From the IMG/VR virus record IMGVR_UViG_3300044960_000113, positions 62,001 through 126,000 of that record: a stretch of 64,000 nt of DNA. The stretch is one strand, 5' to 3'. Under the pieces are notes generated by a model. It had not been told where the DNA came from and did no database searches. It worked only from the letters and a program-made list of their open reading frames with translations. Every line of letters begins with the position of its first letter. Within the stretch, counting starts at the first letter, position 1. Shown here in pieces: positions 26,734 through 36,256 of the stretch. The translations under genes were made by a program, and so were the position numbers. The DNA is from a virus.

Positions 26734-27264
26734 ATGAGTACCGTTAATCAATCAAAAAGATATTTAGGAAATCGTTCAGTTTATTTTGGTCCAGATCTAC
26801 CTGAAACAGATTTAGAAGATGGATTTTTATTCTATAAAACTGGAACAAACGCTGGATTGTATATTTATAAAAATTCAACATGGGAATTAACTTCAGTTAC
26901 AAATATTACTAATCTTACTGGGACAATTAACGATCTTGCTGGAGTATTAAATATATCTAAAGGTGGAACTGGTGCAACTAATGCTTCAGCAGCTTTAACA
27001 AATTTGGGCGGTGTCACATTAGCACAAGTTCAAACAGAGATTCAAACCACAAATATAAATTCTCTTGCTGGAGTATTAAATATATCTAAAGGTGGAACTG
27101 GTGCAACTAATGCTTCAGCAGCTTTAACAAATTTGGGCGGTGTCACATTAGCACAAGTTCAAGCAGAGATTCAAACCGTAAATAGAAATTCTCAAGGAAA
27201 TAAAACAGTGTCAACATCAACACCTGTTGGTGGTTCTGATGGAGATATTTGGTATCAATATTAA
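26734..27264 (+). CDS. Short tail-fibre protein with two 43-residue repeats
   Basis: 176 aa. The N-terminal module (FLFYKTGTNAGLYIYKNSTW) recurs in the proteins at 29005 and 41547. Two near-identical 43-residue units (LAGVLNISKGGTGATNAS) follow; ISKGGTGATNA is the classic phage tail-fibre shaft motif. It ends GGSDGDIWYQ, like a fibre tip or assembly joint. Late promoter upstream. Confidence 0.8.
   Translation: MSTVNQSKRYLGNRSVYFGPDLPETDLEDGFLFYKTGTNAGLYIYKNSTWELTSVTNITNLTGTINDLAGVLNISKGGTGATNASAALTNLGGVTLAQVQTEIQTTNINSLAGVLNISKGGTGATNASAALTNLGGVTLAQVQAEIQTVNRNSQGNKTVSTSTPVGGSDGDIWYQY
26935..27177. repeat. Tandem 129-base repeat inside the fibre gene
   Basis: Two copies starting at 26935 and 27064, nearly identical in DNA, encode the KGGTGATNA shaft unit. 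The near identity suggests recent duplication or gene conversion. Confidence 0.85.
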
Positions 27265-27266
27265 TT

Positions 27267-28115
27267 ATGACAACAAAAACATATGTAAAATCTGGCGGAA
27301 TATGGAGACCATCTAAAGAAATTTATGTTAAATATGGTGGTACATGGAGAACAATTGAAAAAGCGTGGCATAAAACAGCTGGTGTGTGGCAATTAGTTCA
27401 TAATAGAATTATTCAATTAAATTTGATAATATCTTCTAATACTAAAAATTATAATGTAAAAACGGCTGCTGAAGCATTGTATGGTGGACCAATTAATAGC
27501 CCAGCAATTATAACATTAACAGTAAATCCAGGAGTAATAGTTGGAAGTGTTGTAACATATACTGGTTTAAATCAAAATCAAAGAAGCCATATAGCTGGAC
27601 CAGCATTAAGTTCTGGTACGTTTTTACCAGGATCAGTTTTAAATATTTATAATTATGGATATATAGTTGGCGCAGGTGGTCAAGGTGGAACATATGCAAC
27701 TCCAACATCACCATACCAGGCTGGATTTCAAGGCGGAAATGCTATAGAAACAACTTTACCTACAAATATTTATAATTATGGAATAATTGCTGGTGGAGGT
27801 GGTGGTGGTGCTGGCGGTGATGGTGCTGGTCATAATAGTATTGGAGGAGGTGGTGGTGCTGGTGACACACCAGGTATAGGTGGATTTGGATATGGTGGAT
27901 TTTCATCATTTGGGCAATCTGGCACCTTACTTTATGGCGGTGTTGGAACACACGATCCAATTTATATATCAACTGGTGGTAATTTGGGTCAAGCAGGAAT
28001 TTATGGTGGTGGTTTTAATAGTACTGGTATAACAGGAGCTCCCGGATATTATATAGTTGGAAATTCTTATGTAACATGGGTAGTACCTGGGGATAGACGT
28101 GGATTAGTATCATAA
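27267..28115 (+). CDS. Glycine-rich tail-fibre adhesin (gp38-like)
   Basis: 282 aa from the ATG at 27267, two bases after the previous stop; an in-frame TTG 18 bases earlier is less likely. The N-terminus has repeated YVK-GG-WR units. The C-terminal half alternates IYNYGxIxGxGG with poly-Gly runs (near 180-200) typical of the polyglycine helices in T2/S16-type gp38 receptor-binding tips. Likely the host-range determinant of this fibre. Confidence 0.72.
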   Translation: MTTKTYVKSGGIWRPSKEIYVKYGGTWRTIEKAWHKTAGVWQLVHNRIIQLNLIISSNTKNYNVKTAAEALYGGPINSPAIITLTVNPGVIVGSVVTYTGLNQNQRSHIAGPALSSGTFLPGSVLNIYNYGYIVGAGGQGGTYATPTSPYQAGFQGGNAIETTLPTNIYNYGIIAGGGGGGAGGDGAGHNSIGGGGGAGDTPGIGGFGYGGFSSFGQSGTLLYGGVGTHDPIYISTGGNLGQAGIYGGGFNSTGITGAPGYYIVGNSYVTWVVPGDRRGLVS

Positions 28116-28132
28116 TAAATGGAGAATAAAAT

Positions 28133-28930
28133 ATGAGCATAATATTAACATGGAATAATATTGGAACATTTAAAAAGAATAATGATAATAATGTTTATAC
28201 TTTTTATAAAAAACCAGAATTATCATTTAATTATGATGTTCTATTATATGAACCAGAATTTTTAAATTCGTTTTTAATTTATAACAATGAACAAATTAAT
28301 CTCACAGATCAACAAATATTAGAAATAGAAAATTTTGTAACAAATTATGATTTGACATTAAAACATTGTATTAATGAATTTGGTGTTTATGTCGGTCAAC
28401 ATCCCGATTTAGGTAATTTTACTATAGTGCCTTCAGCACCTCCAACATCTGAAAATTGGGTATATATAAATGATACATGGGTATATGTACATGGTGTTGA
28501 TGCAACTGGTCACTATATGGGTAATGTCCCAGCACAATTATGTCATACTATAGCAACATCTGCACCATCAGGATTTTTGACATTATGGGATGATACCAAT
28601 AAAGTATGGTTAGATGAAAGAACAGAAGAACAAAAACGTATAGATAATTTAAGAGCTATTAATGCTCAAAGGGATATTGCTTTATCAAACGGTTTTATGT
28701 ATAATGGAAATATATTTCATTGTGATCCAATATTTCAATTACAAGTACAAGCATACTTATTAGCATGGAGAGAGGGTATTCTTTCAGACACGTCTACTGT
28801 TCCTATTAGACGTAAAGATAATGTTATTATACAAATGACAAAAACTGAAGTTTTAGATTTGGCTACTGCATTAATGGCCCATGTTCAAGGAGTTTATATG
28901 CAATCTTGGGCAGCAAAAGATGCTTTATAA
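28133..28930 (+). CDS. Tail-fibre assembly or accessory protein
   Basis: 265 aa. The C-terminal ~100 residues (RIDNLRAINAQRDIALSNGF, QLQVQAYLLAW) match the DUF4376-type domain found in phage fibre-assembly proteins. The central part has repeated WVYINDTW motifs. GGAG precedes the ATG. Located between two fibre genes, which supports the role. Confidence 0.68.
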   Translation: MSIILTWNNIGTFKKNNDNNVYTFYKKPELSFNYDVLLYEPEFLNSFLIYNNEQINLTDQQILEIENFVTNYDLTLKHCINEFGVYVGQHPDLGNFTIVPSAPPTSENWVYINDTWVYVHGVDATGHYMGNVPAQLCHTIATSAPSGFLTLWDDTNKVWLDERTEEQKRIDNLRAINAQRDIALSNGFMYNGNIFHCDPIFQLQVQAYLLAWREGILSDTSTVPIRRKDNVIIQMTKTEVLDLATALMAHVQGVYMQSWAAKDAL

Positions 28931-28955
28931 AAAATAACATGTTTATATTAAAAAT

Positions 28956-28963
28956 TATAAATA
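28956..28963 (+). promoter_or_regulatory. T4-like late promoter TATAAATA
   Basis: Exact TATAAATA ending 41 bases before the ATG at 29005, the same geometry as at 26685. Confidence 0.75.
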
Positions 28964-29004
28964 TACTTAATAACATACCTAACAATATTGAGGAGATAAT
29001 CTAA

Positions 29005-32000
29005 ATGTTAATAGACGGCGTAAATTTAGTAGAAGGATCAAAAATAGTAAATCTTACAGTTGATTCTGGATCTACTTTTCCTTCATCACCATCATTAGGT
29101 GAATTATTTTATAAAACCACTGATAACAAATTATATGTATATGATGGATCATCATGGGTTGTAACTGGTGTTGATCCGGCATATCCTTCAAATGAAATAG
29201 TATTTGGAACAGGAACATCTATATCAAGTGATCCAAAATTTACATATGATCCTACAACTGGTCAATTATCATTAACGCAGGATACATTAAATACTCCAGG
29301 AGGAGTAGATATATCTGGTATGCAACCTAGTGGATCAGGTAATGGTGGTCCAGTAACAATAAAAGGTGGAGATGCTAATTCAAATGGTAATGGTGGCAAT
29401 TTAACTTTATCAGGTGGTGCGGCAGGTCAATCATCAGGAAATTTTGGAGGTTATGTTTATATTACTAGTGGGACAGGTGACAATGGTGGAAATGGCGGTA
29501 TGAGTGGTTCTATCGATATCAGAACCTCTGATGGAGACTCAAATAATGGTTCTAGTGGTAATATTCAACTTACTACTGGTAATGCATATGGTATAGGAAT
29601 CCCTGGAAATATAGAACTATGGTTAGGAAGTACAGAAAATGGATCGATGGGTGGTCAATTTATAGTTCATGCTGGTGATGGTTTAACCGGTGGAGACATA
29701 ATTTTAAATTCTGGCGGATGTAGTGTTGATAATGGTAATGGCGGTAACATCACTATTGAAGCTCAATATGGTTCAGGATCTGGAAATGGTGGAGATATAT
29801 TTATACTAGGTGGTAGAAGTGGTGATGTTGGTGGTATAGGTGGTTCTATTAATATTAATGCCGGTTCTGGCGATGATTATGGTGGAGGTGTTGGAAATGG
29901 TGGAAGTGTACTAATTACTAGTGGAAATGGTGGTACAATTTCAGGTAATGCCGGATATATATCAATAACAGCTGGTTCTGGTGTAAATGATAACGGTTAT
30001 GGTGGAGATATACTAATAACAGCTGGTAGTGGTGGACCAGTTACTGGCATGGGTGGAACTATTCAAATTACATCTGGACCATCAAATGAAGGACCATCAG
30101 GTGTTGGTAAAATATTATTTTATACTGGTAGTAATAATTCAGCACAAGTTGAAAGCGATGGAATGTATGGTGTATGGAAATTTGAAGTAAACCCATATGT
30201 TAATAATCCATCAGTAACTGATAATAATCAATTAATAACAAATGGTTATGCTGATTCGACATATGTTAATGTTTCTGGTGATTCAATGGATTCAGCAGCA
30301 AACTTAATATTCTCTGGTGGTGGTGAAGTCAAAGGTTTACCAACAACACCATCTAGTGCAACAGCAGCAGCTTCTAAAGCATATGTTGATAACTTGGTTT
30401 CTTCATCAACAACATGGAGAGATCCAGTTGAATGCCCAAGCTTTATCGATATTGTTTCTGCAATTCCTGGCTCACCAGTTACCCATGGATCATATATTAA
30501 ATATGGTGGAACACAAAATGAAACATGGGGTACATTAACCAATGTTGTTAACAATGACATATTAGAATATACTGGTACAGATTGGGTAAGATTGGGGTCA
30601 TTAACAGCGGGTGATAGATTTTTAGTTGCTGTTGAACGTGGCCCAATGGGTTCAGGTGCATATGCTGCAGACATGAGAGCTAAAGATTTAGTTGAATATG
30701 TTGGTGGTGCTGCTAATTTAGCTTCAAGTTGGATTAAACCTTATAATACAAACGTTCAGGGAGTATTGTTTAGTACAACCAAAACTGGATCTTCAGCAAC
30801 TGGTTTAGCAAATAATGGAACAGTTTATAATGCAACAATTAAAGTAAATACTACATCATATTCAATTACTGTGACTGGTTCAGCAGCACAAACATTTACT
30901 AATTTGATATCTGAAATTAATGCTGATTTAACTGGCGCAACAGCATCTATTGTTGACGGACATATTCATATTACTGGTGCAAATTCAACTGATACAATAT
31001 TAATTAGTAATGGTTCACCAAATAATTTATGGTCAGCATTAACAGATTTTACTGAAATTCGTGGTACTGTCACAAATGGAACAACTGTTTTAGTACATAA
31101 TCCAAGTTGTTATGAATTTGGACATACATACTTATATACATTAACAAATCATGATTGGACAGAAATTGCTGGTCCAGGTTCAATTAGTGCTGGTGTTGGT
31201 TTAGAATATGATGGTAATGTGCTTAATATTAACTTAGGTGCTGGTATTAAAGAACTTCCAACAGACGAAGTTGGTCTAGATTTATATCCTAGTTCAGGAT
31301 TAATGTTAACAACAGATGGTACTAATCCATCAACAAGTACTAATGCACAATTATCATTAACAAAAACAGGTGTTTCATCTGGTACATATAAATCTGTAAC
31401 AGTAGATGTGTATGGTCGTGTAACAGCAGGTTCTAATCCAACAACATTAGCTGGTTATGGAATAACTGATGCACAACCACTTGATGATGACTTAACAGCA
31501 ATAGCTGGATTAACTGGAACTGGTATTGCACGCAGAACTGGAACAAATACTTGGTCAGTTGGTTCATCAGTTAATTTAGCAAGTGAAGTAACTGGTAATT
31601 TACCAGTTGTAAATTTAAATTCTGGAACAAATGCATCTTCTTCAACGTATTGGAGAGGAGATGGAACATGGGTTAACCCACTTAATAATCCAACATTTAC
31701 AGGTATTACTAGAGTATCTGTTACAACAGGTATATCAGCTGCTGGTTCAACACAAGGTACTGCTACAGCATTAACAACGCAGGTTAATGTTGTGACTTCT
31801 ATAACTGGTGGATCAGCTGATGGTGTTAAACTACCAACTGCTGTTGCTGGAATGGTCATAACTATAATAAATGCACATGCATCAGCAACATTAAAAGTAT
31901 ATCCTGACACTGGTGGAGTAATTGATTCATTATCTACTAATGCTGCATTTCCATTAGGAGCAGGAGCAAAATTACAATTTGTGGCAACATCAAGTACACA

Positions 32001-32031
32001 ATGGTATACTTTAACCGCTGTTTATGCGTAA
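29005..32031 (+). CDS. Long tail-fibre protein
   Basis: 1008 aa. N-terminal fibre module (LGELFYKTTDNKLYVYDGSSW), then ~250 residues of Gly/Ser/Asn-rich units such as GNGGNITI and GNGGDIFI that suggest a beta-helix, a K-AYVDNLVSS joint, and a C-terminal region (AGYGITDAQPLDDDLTAIAGLTGTG) typical of phage fibres. Virion surface protein. GAGGAG precedes the ATG. Confidence 0.85.
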   Translation: MLIDGVNLVEGSKIVNLTVDSGSTFPSSPSLGELFYKTTDNKLYVYDGSSWVVTGVDPAYPSNEIVFGTGTSISSDPKFTYDPTTGQLSLTQDTLNTPGGVDISGMQPSGSGNGGPVTIKGGDANSNGNGGNLTLSGGAAGQSSGNFGGYVYITSGTGDNGGNGGMSGSIDIRTSDGDSNNGSSGNIQLTTGNAYGIGIPGNIELWLGSTENGSMGGQFIVHAGDGLTGGDIILNSGGCSVDNGNGGNITIEAQYGSGSGNGGDIFILGGRSGDVGGIGGSININAGSGDDYGGGVGNGGSVLITSGNGGTISGNAGYISITAGSGVNDNGYGGDILITAGSGGPVTGMGGTIQITSGPSNEGPSGVGKILFYTGSNNSAQVESDGMYGVWKFEVNPYVNNPSVTDNNQLITNGYADSTYVNVSGDSMDSAANLIFSGGGEVKGLPTTPSSATAAASKAYVDNLVSSSTTWRDPVECPSFIDIVSAIPGSPVTHGSYIKYGGTQNETWGTLTNVVNNDILEYTGTDWVRLGSLTAGDRFLVAVERGPMGSGAYAADMRAKDLVEYVGGAANLASSWIKPYNTNVQGVLFSTTKTGSSATGLANNGTVYNATIKVNTTSYSITVTGSAAQTFTNLISEINADLTGATASIVDGHIHITGANSTDTILISNGSPNNLWSALTDFTEIRGTVTNGTTVLVHNPSCYEFGHTYLYTLTNHDWTEIAGPGSISAGVGLEYDGNVLNINLGAGIKELPTDEVGLDLYPSSGLMLTTDGTNPSTSTNAQLSLTKTGVSSGTYKSVTVDVYGRVTAGSNPTTLAGYGITDAQPLDDDLTAIAGLTGTGIARRTGTNTWSVGSSVNLASEVTGNLPVVNLNSGTNASSSTYWRGDGTWVNPLNNPTFTGITRVSVTTGISAAGSTQGTATALTTQVNVVTSITGGSADGVKLPTAVAGMVITIINAHASATLKVYPDTGGVIDSLSTNAAFPLGAGAKLQFVATSSTQWYTLTAVYA

Positions 32032-32053
32032 TTGTATATAAGGAGATAATAAT

Positions 32054-33034
32054 ATGACTTACGCAAGAGGTTCAAAAGTATTACCATCAGATTATGATAA
32101 TTTTACAGGTGGTCAAGATCCAACTGTAGCATTTGCATCATCTGCAGCAGCAACAAATAAAGCTTCTGCTTTATTTGGTGTTGGTTATGGAGATAGGGGA
32201 TATGGACAAACTGGTATATCAATATCAGCCAAATCATCTGGAACTAAAGTATTAGCAAGTGATTGGGCAAATTTAAGAAGTATGATTAATATATGTGCGT
32301 TACATCAAGGAACAGCTACAACACTTTTACCACCAGCACCATCAACAGGTAATTCTTTAGTAGCACATGAACAAGATGCACCATCTTTAAATGCATATGA
32401 TTATCAAGACATGTTAGCTAATATTGATGCTAATAGATTCAATACAAATAATGGTGCATCGATGACATTAACAGCAAATGCATTAACAATTACGCGTTCA
32501 ACAACATGGTCAACAAATATATATTGTAGTGCAATTTATAATTTTGTAACAGAAGATCAAGCTAGATATTTTTTTAATTCTGGTGGTGAAATACGTGTTA
32601 CACTAAGTCAAACAACACAATCTAATTCTCAATCTATAAATTGGGGTACAGTATTTTCAAATATAGGAACAGTAGCAATAAAAGCAAATACAACAACAAG
32701 AAGTGGAACAATTGGTATACCACAAAATTCTGGTTATTATCAACAAATATTAAATACATATGTGATGGTTTTTAATGGAACTAATATAGGAACAGGAGCA
32801 TATTCTTCAAATGATGTCTATATATATACATATGGTCTTGATTCACCTGGACCAAATGGAGGAAAAGGTTATAGAGTTTTGGTACAAATAAATTTACAAG
32901 ATCAACATACAGGTCCATCTGACATTGTTAATGTTGGTACAACAGCAACATTTGGATTCTTAAAAGCTACATCTCCATTAAGTGGAATTGTGACACCAAC
33001 AGTTACTCAGAATGTACCGTGGACTGTATTTTAA
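32054..33034 (+). CDS. Tail-fibre or virion surface protein
   Basis: 326 aa. Rich in Ser/Thr/Asn with no enzyme motif; starts TYARGSKVLPSDYDNF. AAGGAG lies 8 bases before the ATG and 22 bases separate it from the long fibre gene, so it is in the same late operon. The 3' end overlaps the convergent gene by 4 bases. Confidence 0.65.
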   Translation: MTYARGSKVLPSDYDNFTGGQDPTVAFASSAAATNKASALFGVGYGDRGYGQTGISISAKSSGTKVLASDWANLRSMINICALHQGTATTLLPPAPSTGNSLVAHEQDAPSLNAYDYQDMLANIDANRFNTNNGASMTLTANALTITRSTTWSTNIYCSAIYNFVTEDQARYFFNSGGEIRVTLSQTTQSNSQSINWGTVFSNIGTVAIKANTTTRSGTIGIPQNSGYYQQILNTYVMVFNGTNIGTGAYSSNDVYIYTYGLDSPGPNGGKGYRVLVQINLQDQHTGPSDIVNVGTTATFGFLKATSPLSGIVTPTVTQNVPWTVF

Positions 33035-33441
33035 TTGATTAAATATTGTTTATTTGTATAAACTGAAAATTCTTCAGTTATTGCCCATTTTTTAGTTTTT
33101 ATTATATCAAATAATATTGTTGGATCTTTTTTCTTTGTTATAAAAAGTGTTATTAATTTATTAGTTTTACCAATATTTTTTATTTCTATAAGATCTAATG
33201 TATTTATTCTAATTATATGTGCATCTTTTTTATTTGACAATATTAACCTATTATTATCATCAATTATTATTTTCCATTCATTAATAGACGTTTCACCTAA
33301 AAGTATACTTTTAGCTATAGGGTCAAAAGGTATTTCGAAACTTTTAATGTTTTCACGGTTTAAATCACATATTTTATTGGGCCCAATCTGTAATATTTCA
33401 AATGTTATTTCATCATAATGACAATAAAATTTTTTATCCAC
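33031..33441 (-). CDS. Unknown protein downstream of SpoVR
   Basis: 136 aa, not recognised. GTG start at 33441 overlaps the end of the SpoVR gene by 8 bases, implying translational coupling and a possible link to the kinase triad. Confidence 0.55.
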   Translation of the reverse strand: MDKKFYCHYDEITFEILQIGPNKICDLNRENIKSFEIPFDPIAKSILLGETSINEWKIIIDDNNRLILSNKKDAHIIRINTLDLIEIKNIGKTNKLITLFITKKKDPTILFDIIKTKKWAITEEFSVYTNKQYLIN

Positions 33442-34906
33442 GATCTAATTTAACCTCATATCCCCATAATTGTTTAAGATAATTTAATGTTTTTCCTGTA
33501 TAATCTTCATTAAGTGGTCTGCCTCTAAATGGAAAATATTTTAAATATAATGTTCTATCACCGATTTTATCATGACCAACAATTTGAATGTTTGGTACAT
33601 AATTAATTCTATTATATGACTCAGATAAATGATTTCTTATTCTTTCATAACCAATTTCATCATGAATTTCTTCTACAAAAAATGCATCGCCTTTTTCATC
33701 ATATTCAATTTCAAATAATTTAAAATCTCTTATAACTTTTGGTGATAACCACTGTTGAATAAATGAATCATCTTTATAATTAGATGCTGCATCTTTAACA
33801 ACATCTTGCCATCTTTGTCCTATTATATTTGGGAACCATTTTTTATCTTCTTCTGTTGGTGATTCACATATTCTTTTTAAATCTCTAAATATAGCAAAAC
33901 CTAATGCATATGGATTTAATCCAGAATACCAAGGTTTCCAATATTCTGGTTGATATATAACATTAGTGTGTGAAATTAAAAAACTTTGCATTGTACCATC
34001 ATCGATTAAACCTTTTTCATAAAGTCTATTGACAATATAATAATGTGTAAATGAAGCAAATCCTTCATTTAAAGTTTTTGTGCTGCCTTGAGGGTAAAAA
34101 TATTGTGATATTTTTCTAACAATACGAATTATTTCTCGTTCCCATGGTTTTAAATTTGGTGCATTTTTTTCTATATAATATAGAATATTTTCTTGTGGTT
34201 CAATTTCTTTAGGATCAATTTTTGAAGTTTTTGAATCATTTTTTTCAATACCATGAATAGTTTTATTTATTACATCGTCATAATATTGAATTTCTTTATC
34301 ATATTTTATTTTTTCTTGCATTAGACGTTCTTCTTCATTTAATCTCTTTTTAGAACGTCTCACGTATGCATCAACACCATGATCACGTAATGAATGACAT
34401 GCATCTAATAATTTTTCAACTTCAGAAATTCCATATTTTTCTTCACATGATGCTATATATTTTTTAGCAAATTCCATATAATCTATAATATATTCAGCAT
34501 TAGTAAAAGTTTTAAACATATAATTATTTTTAAAAACAAAATTATGTCCAAATGCTGCATGAGCTATAACCAACATTTGCATAGTTGCATCATTTTCTTC
34601 CATTAAATAATTAATACATGGGTTAGAATTTATAACCATCTCATATGCAAGCCCCATATTTCCCTTTTTATATTGATTCCAGTTTTTAACAAAATCTTTA
34701 CCAAATGACCAATGATTATAATTGACGGGCAAACCTATAGATGAATATGCATCTAGCATCATTTCAGCAGAAACAATTTCTAGTTGATTTGGGTAATATG
34801 TCAACTCCATTTCTTTTGTTGCTATTTTTTCGCATTCATCATAAATTTTTTTGATTAATGAAATATTCCAATCTTCACCAGATTTAAATAATAATTTTTT
34901 TGGCAT
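33434..34906 (-). CDS. SpoVR-family protein (YcgB-like)
   Basis: 490 aa. Matches SpoVR/YcgB as remembered: NWSFGKDF-type motif (HWSFGKDF ~72), ELAYEMVINSNPC-like LAYEMVINSNPCI (~96), HAAFGHN (~122), and GFASFTHYYI (~280). The family has no firmly assigned activity; in E. coli and many proteobacteria its gene travels with yeaG and yeaH. All three are here in a row. Confidence 0.92.
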   Translation of the reverse strand: MPKKLLFKSGEDWNISLIKKIYDECEKIATKEMELTYYPNQLEIVSAEMMLDAYSSIGLPVNYNHWSFGKDFVKNWNQYKKGNMGLAYEMVINSNPCINYLMEENDATMQMLVIAHAAFGHNFVFKNNYMFKTFTNAEYIIDYMEFAKKYIASCEEKYGISEVEKLLDACHSLRDHGVDAYVRRSKKRLNEEERLMQEKIKYDKEIQYYDDVINKTIHGIEKNDSKTSKIDPKEIEPQENILYYIEKNAPNLKPWEREIIRIVRKISQYFYPQGSTKTLNEGFASFTHYYIVNRLYEKGLIDDGTMQSFLISHTNVIYQPEYWKPWYSGLNPYALGFAIFRDLKRICESPTEEDKKWFPNIIGQRWQDVVKDAASNYKDDSFIQQWLSPKVIRDFKLFEIEYDEKGDAFFVEEIHDEIGYERIRNHLSESYNRINYVPNIQIVGHDKIGDRTLYLKYFPFRGRPLNEDYTGKTLNYLKQLWGYEVKLDRG

Positions 34907-34941
34907 TTTTATAAAATTGTATGTAATTTAATTATATATAT

Positions 34942-36249
34942 TTAATTATTTATTTTTTTTTTAAAGAATTTTCTAAATACTTCATAAATTTGAGATTCAT
35001 CATCAATATATTCTGCATTAAAATTTTTTGTTGTATGTAATAAATTTTTATATGCATCCCAAAGAGGATGATTTCCTGCTATTATAGAAATGTATCTATT
35101 ATTTCTAATTTCTAGATATGAAAAATGTTGTATTTTTGGTAATAATTTATTTTTGATTATATGGATACATTCAGCATTATCTTCATGTATATTGTCTCCG
35201 TCAGATGTTTGACAAATATAAATATTTGTTTCTGCTGGGTTATATCGTTTTGATATAATATCATCTACTAATTTAAGTGCAGATGATACGATAGTTCCTC
35301 CACTTTCACGTGTTGTAAAAAATGTATGTTCATCAACTTCATGTGCAGTATCAGTATGACATATATAAACAATGTCTGGGTTTTCATATTTTCTATGCAC
35401 AAATACATAAAATAGAGTAAAGAATTTTCTAGAAATTGTTTTTTCTCTTTCACCCATAGAACCGGAATTGTCCATGATAAAAAATATTACAGCCTTTGAT
35501 TTTTTCTTTGGTTTATAATCATTAACACGAAAACGAAGATCTATTGTATCTAAGAAAGGGATAGATTTAATCTTCTTCGTATATCCCGTGATTTTCTTTT
35601 CTAATTCTGATATTTTTTTGAGATCATTTTCATCTAAATTATCTTTAGTTTTTATATCATCAATTTCATCTTGTGCTTTTTTAAGCAATTTTTTCCATTT
35701 ACTTTTCAATGCAATTCTTCTTAATTTAGATTGTGTTATTGATCTAATAATAGATAACCTATTAGGTGGACCAACATTAGTAAATCCAGCATGTGTTGGA
35801 ATTATTTCAACTATCTGTGTTTGTTGTTTATCTTCTATATTTGGTAACTCTAAATCTTCAAAAAAATAATTTAAAAATTCATCACGTGAAACATTAACAA
35901 TAAAATCATCTTCACTATTACCCTGTCCAGCAGAAGGACCATTACCTATTCCATTTTCTTTTCTATCTTTTAAAATATCAAATTCATCGCCACGGATATA
36001 TTTATAATTACCACTTAATATAACAGGTCCATGAAAAATTGATTTATCATATATAAATCTTGGTTCTTCTATCGTATTTTGAGATATAATTACATTATTA
36101 TTACTATCTAAATCACCAACTTTTTTGCCAATTATATCAATTGTTTTTTTATTAATAAATGACTTAATTCTTCTTAAAAATCTCTGTTTATTTCCAGAAG
36201 ATCTTTTTTTAGCAACATTTCGTCTATCAATAATTGTAAATGTTGACAT
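34942..36249 (-). CDS. YeaH/YhbH-family (DUF444) vWA protein
   Basis: 435 aa. The DUF444 start FTIIDRRN, a central basic coiled coil, and a vWA MIDAS motif FIMDNSGSMGE (~250-260) define the family. Partner of the PrkA/YeaG kinase in stress and nitrogen-starvation responses of enterobacteria. Seven bases separate it from the prkA-like stop. Confidence 0.92.
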   Translation of the reverse strand: MSTFTIIDRRNVAKKRSSGNKQRFLRRIKSFINKKTIDIIGKKVGDLDSNNNVIISQNTIEEPRFIYDKSIFHGPVILSGNYKYIRGDEFDILKDRKENGIGNGPSAGQGNSEDDFIVNVSRDEFLNYFFEDLELPNIEDKQQTQIVEIIPTHAGFTNVGPPNRLSIIRSITQSKLRRIALKSKWKKLLKKAQDEIDDIKTKDNLDENDLKKISELEKKITGYTKKIKSIPFLDTIDLRFRVNDYKPKKKSKAVIFFIMDNSGSMGEREKTISRKFFTLFYVFVHRKYENPDIVYICHTDTAHEVDEHTFFTTRESGGTIVSSALKLVDDIISKRYNPAETNIYICQTSDGDNIHEDNAECIHIIKNKLLPKIQHFSYLEIRNNRYISIIAGNHPLWDAYKNLLHTTKNFNAEYIDDESQIYEVFRKFFKKKINN

Positions 36250-36256
36250 TTATTTC

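Noticed and set aside
28133-28930. T4 gp38-type adhesin at the DUF4376 gene
   Set aside because: Polyglycine motifs are in the preceding gene (27267-28115), not here.
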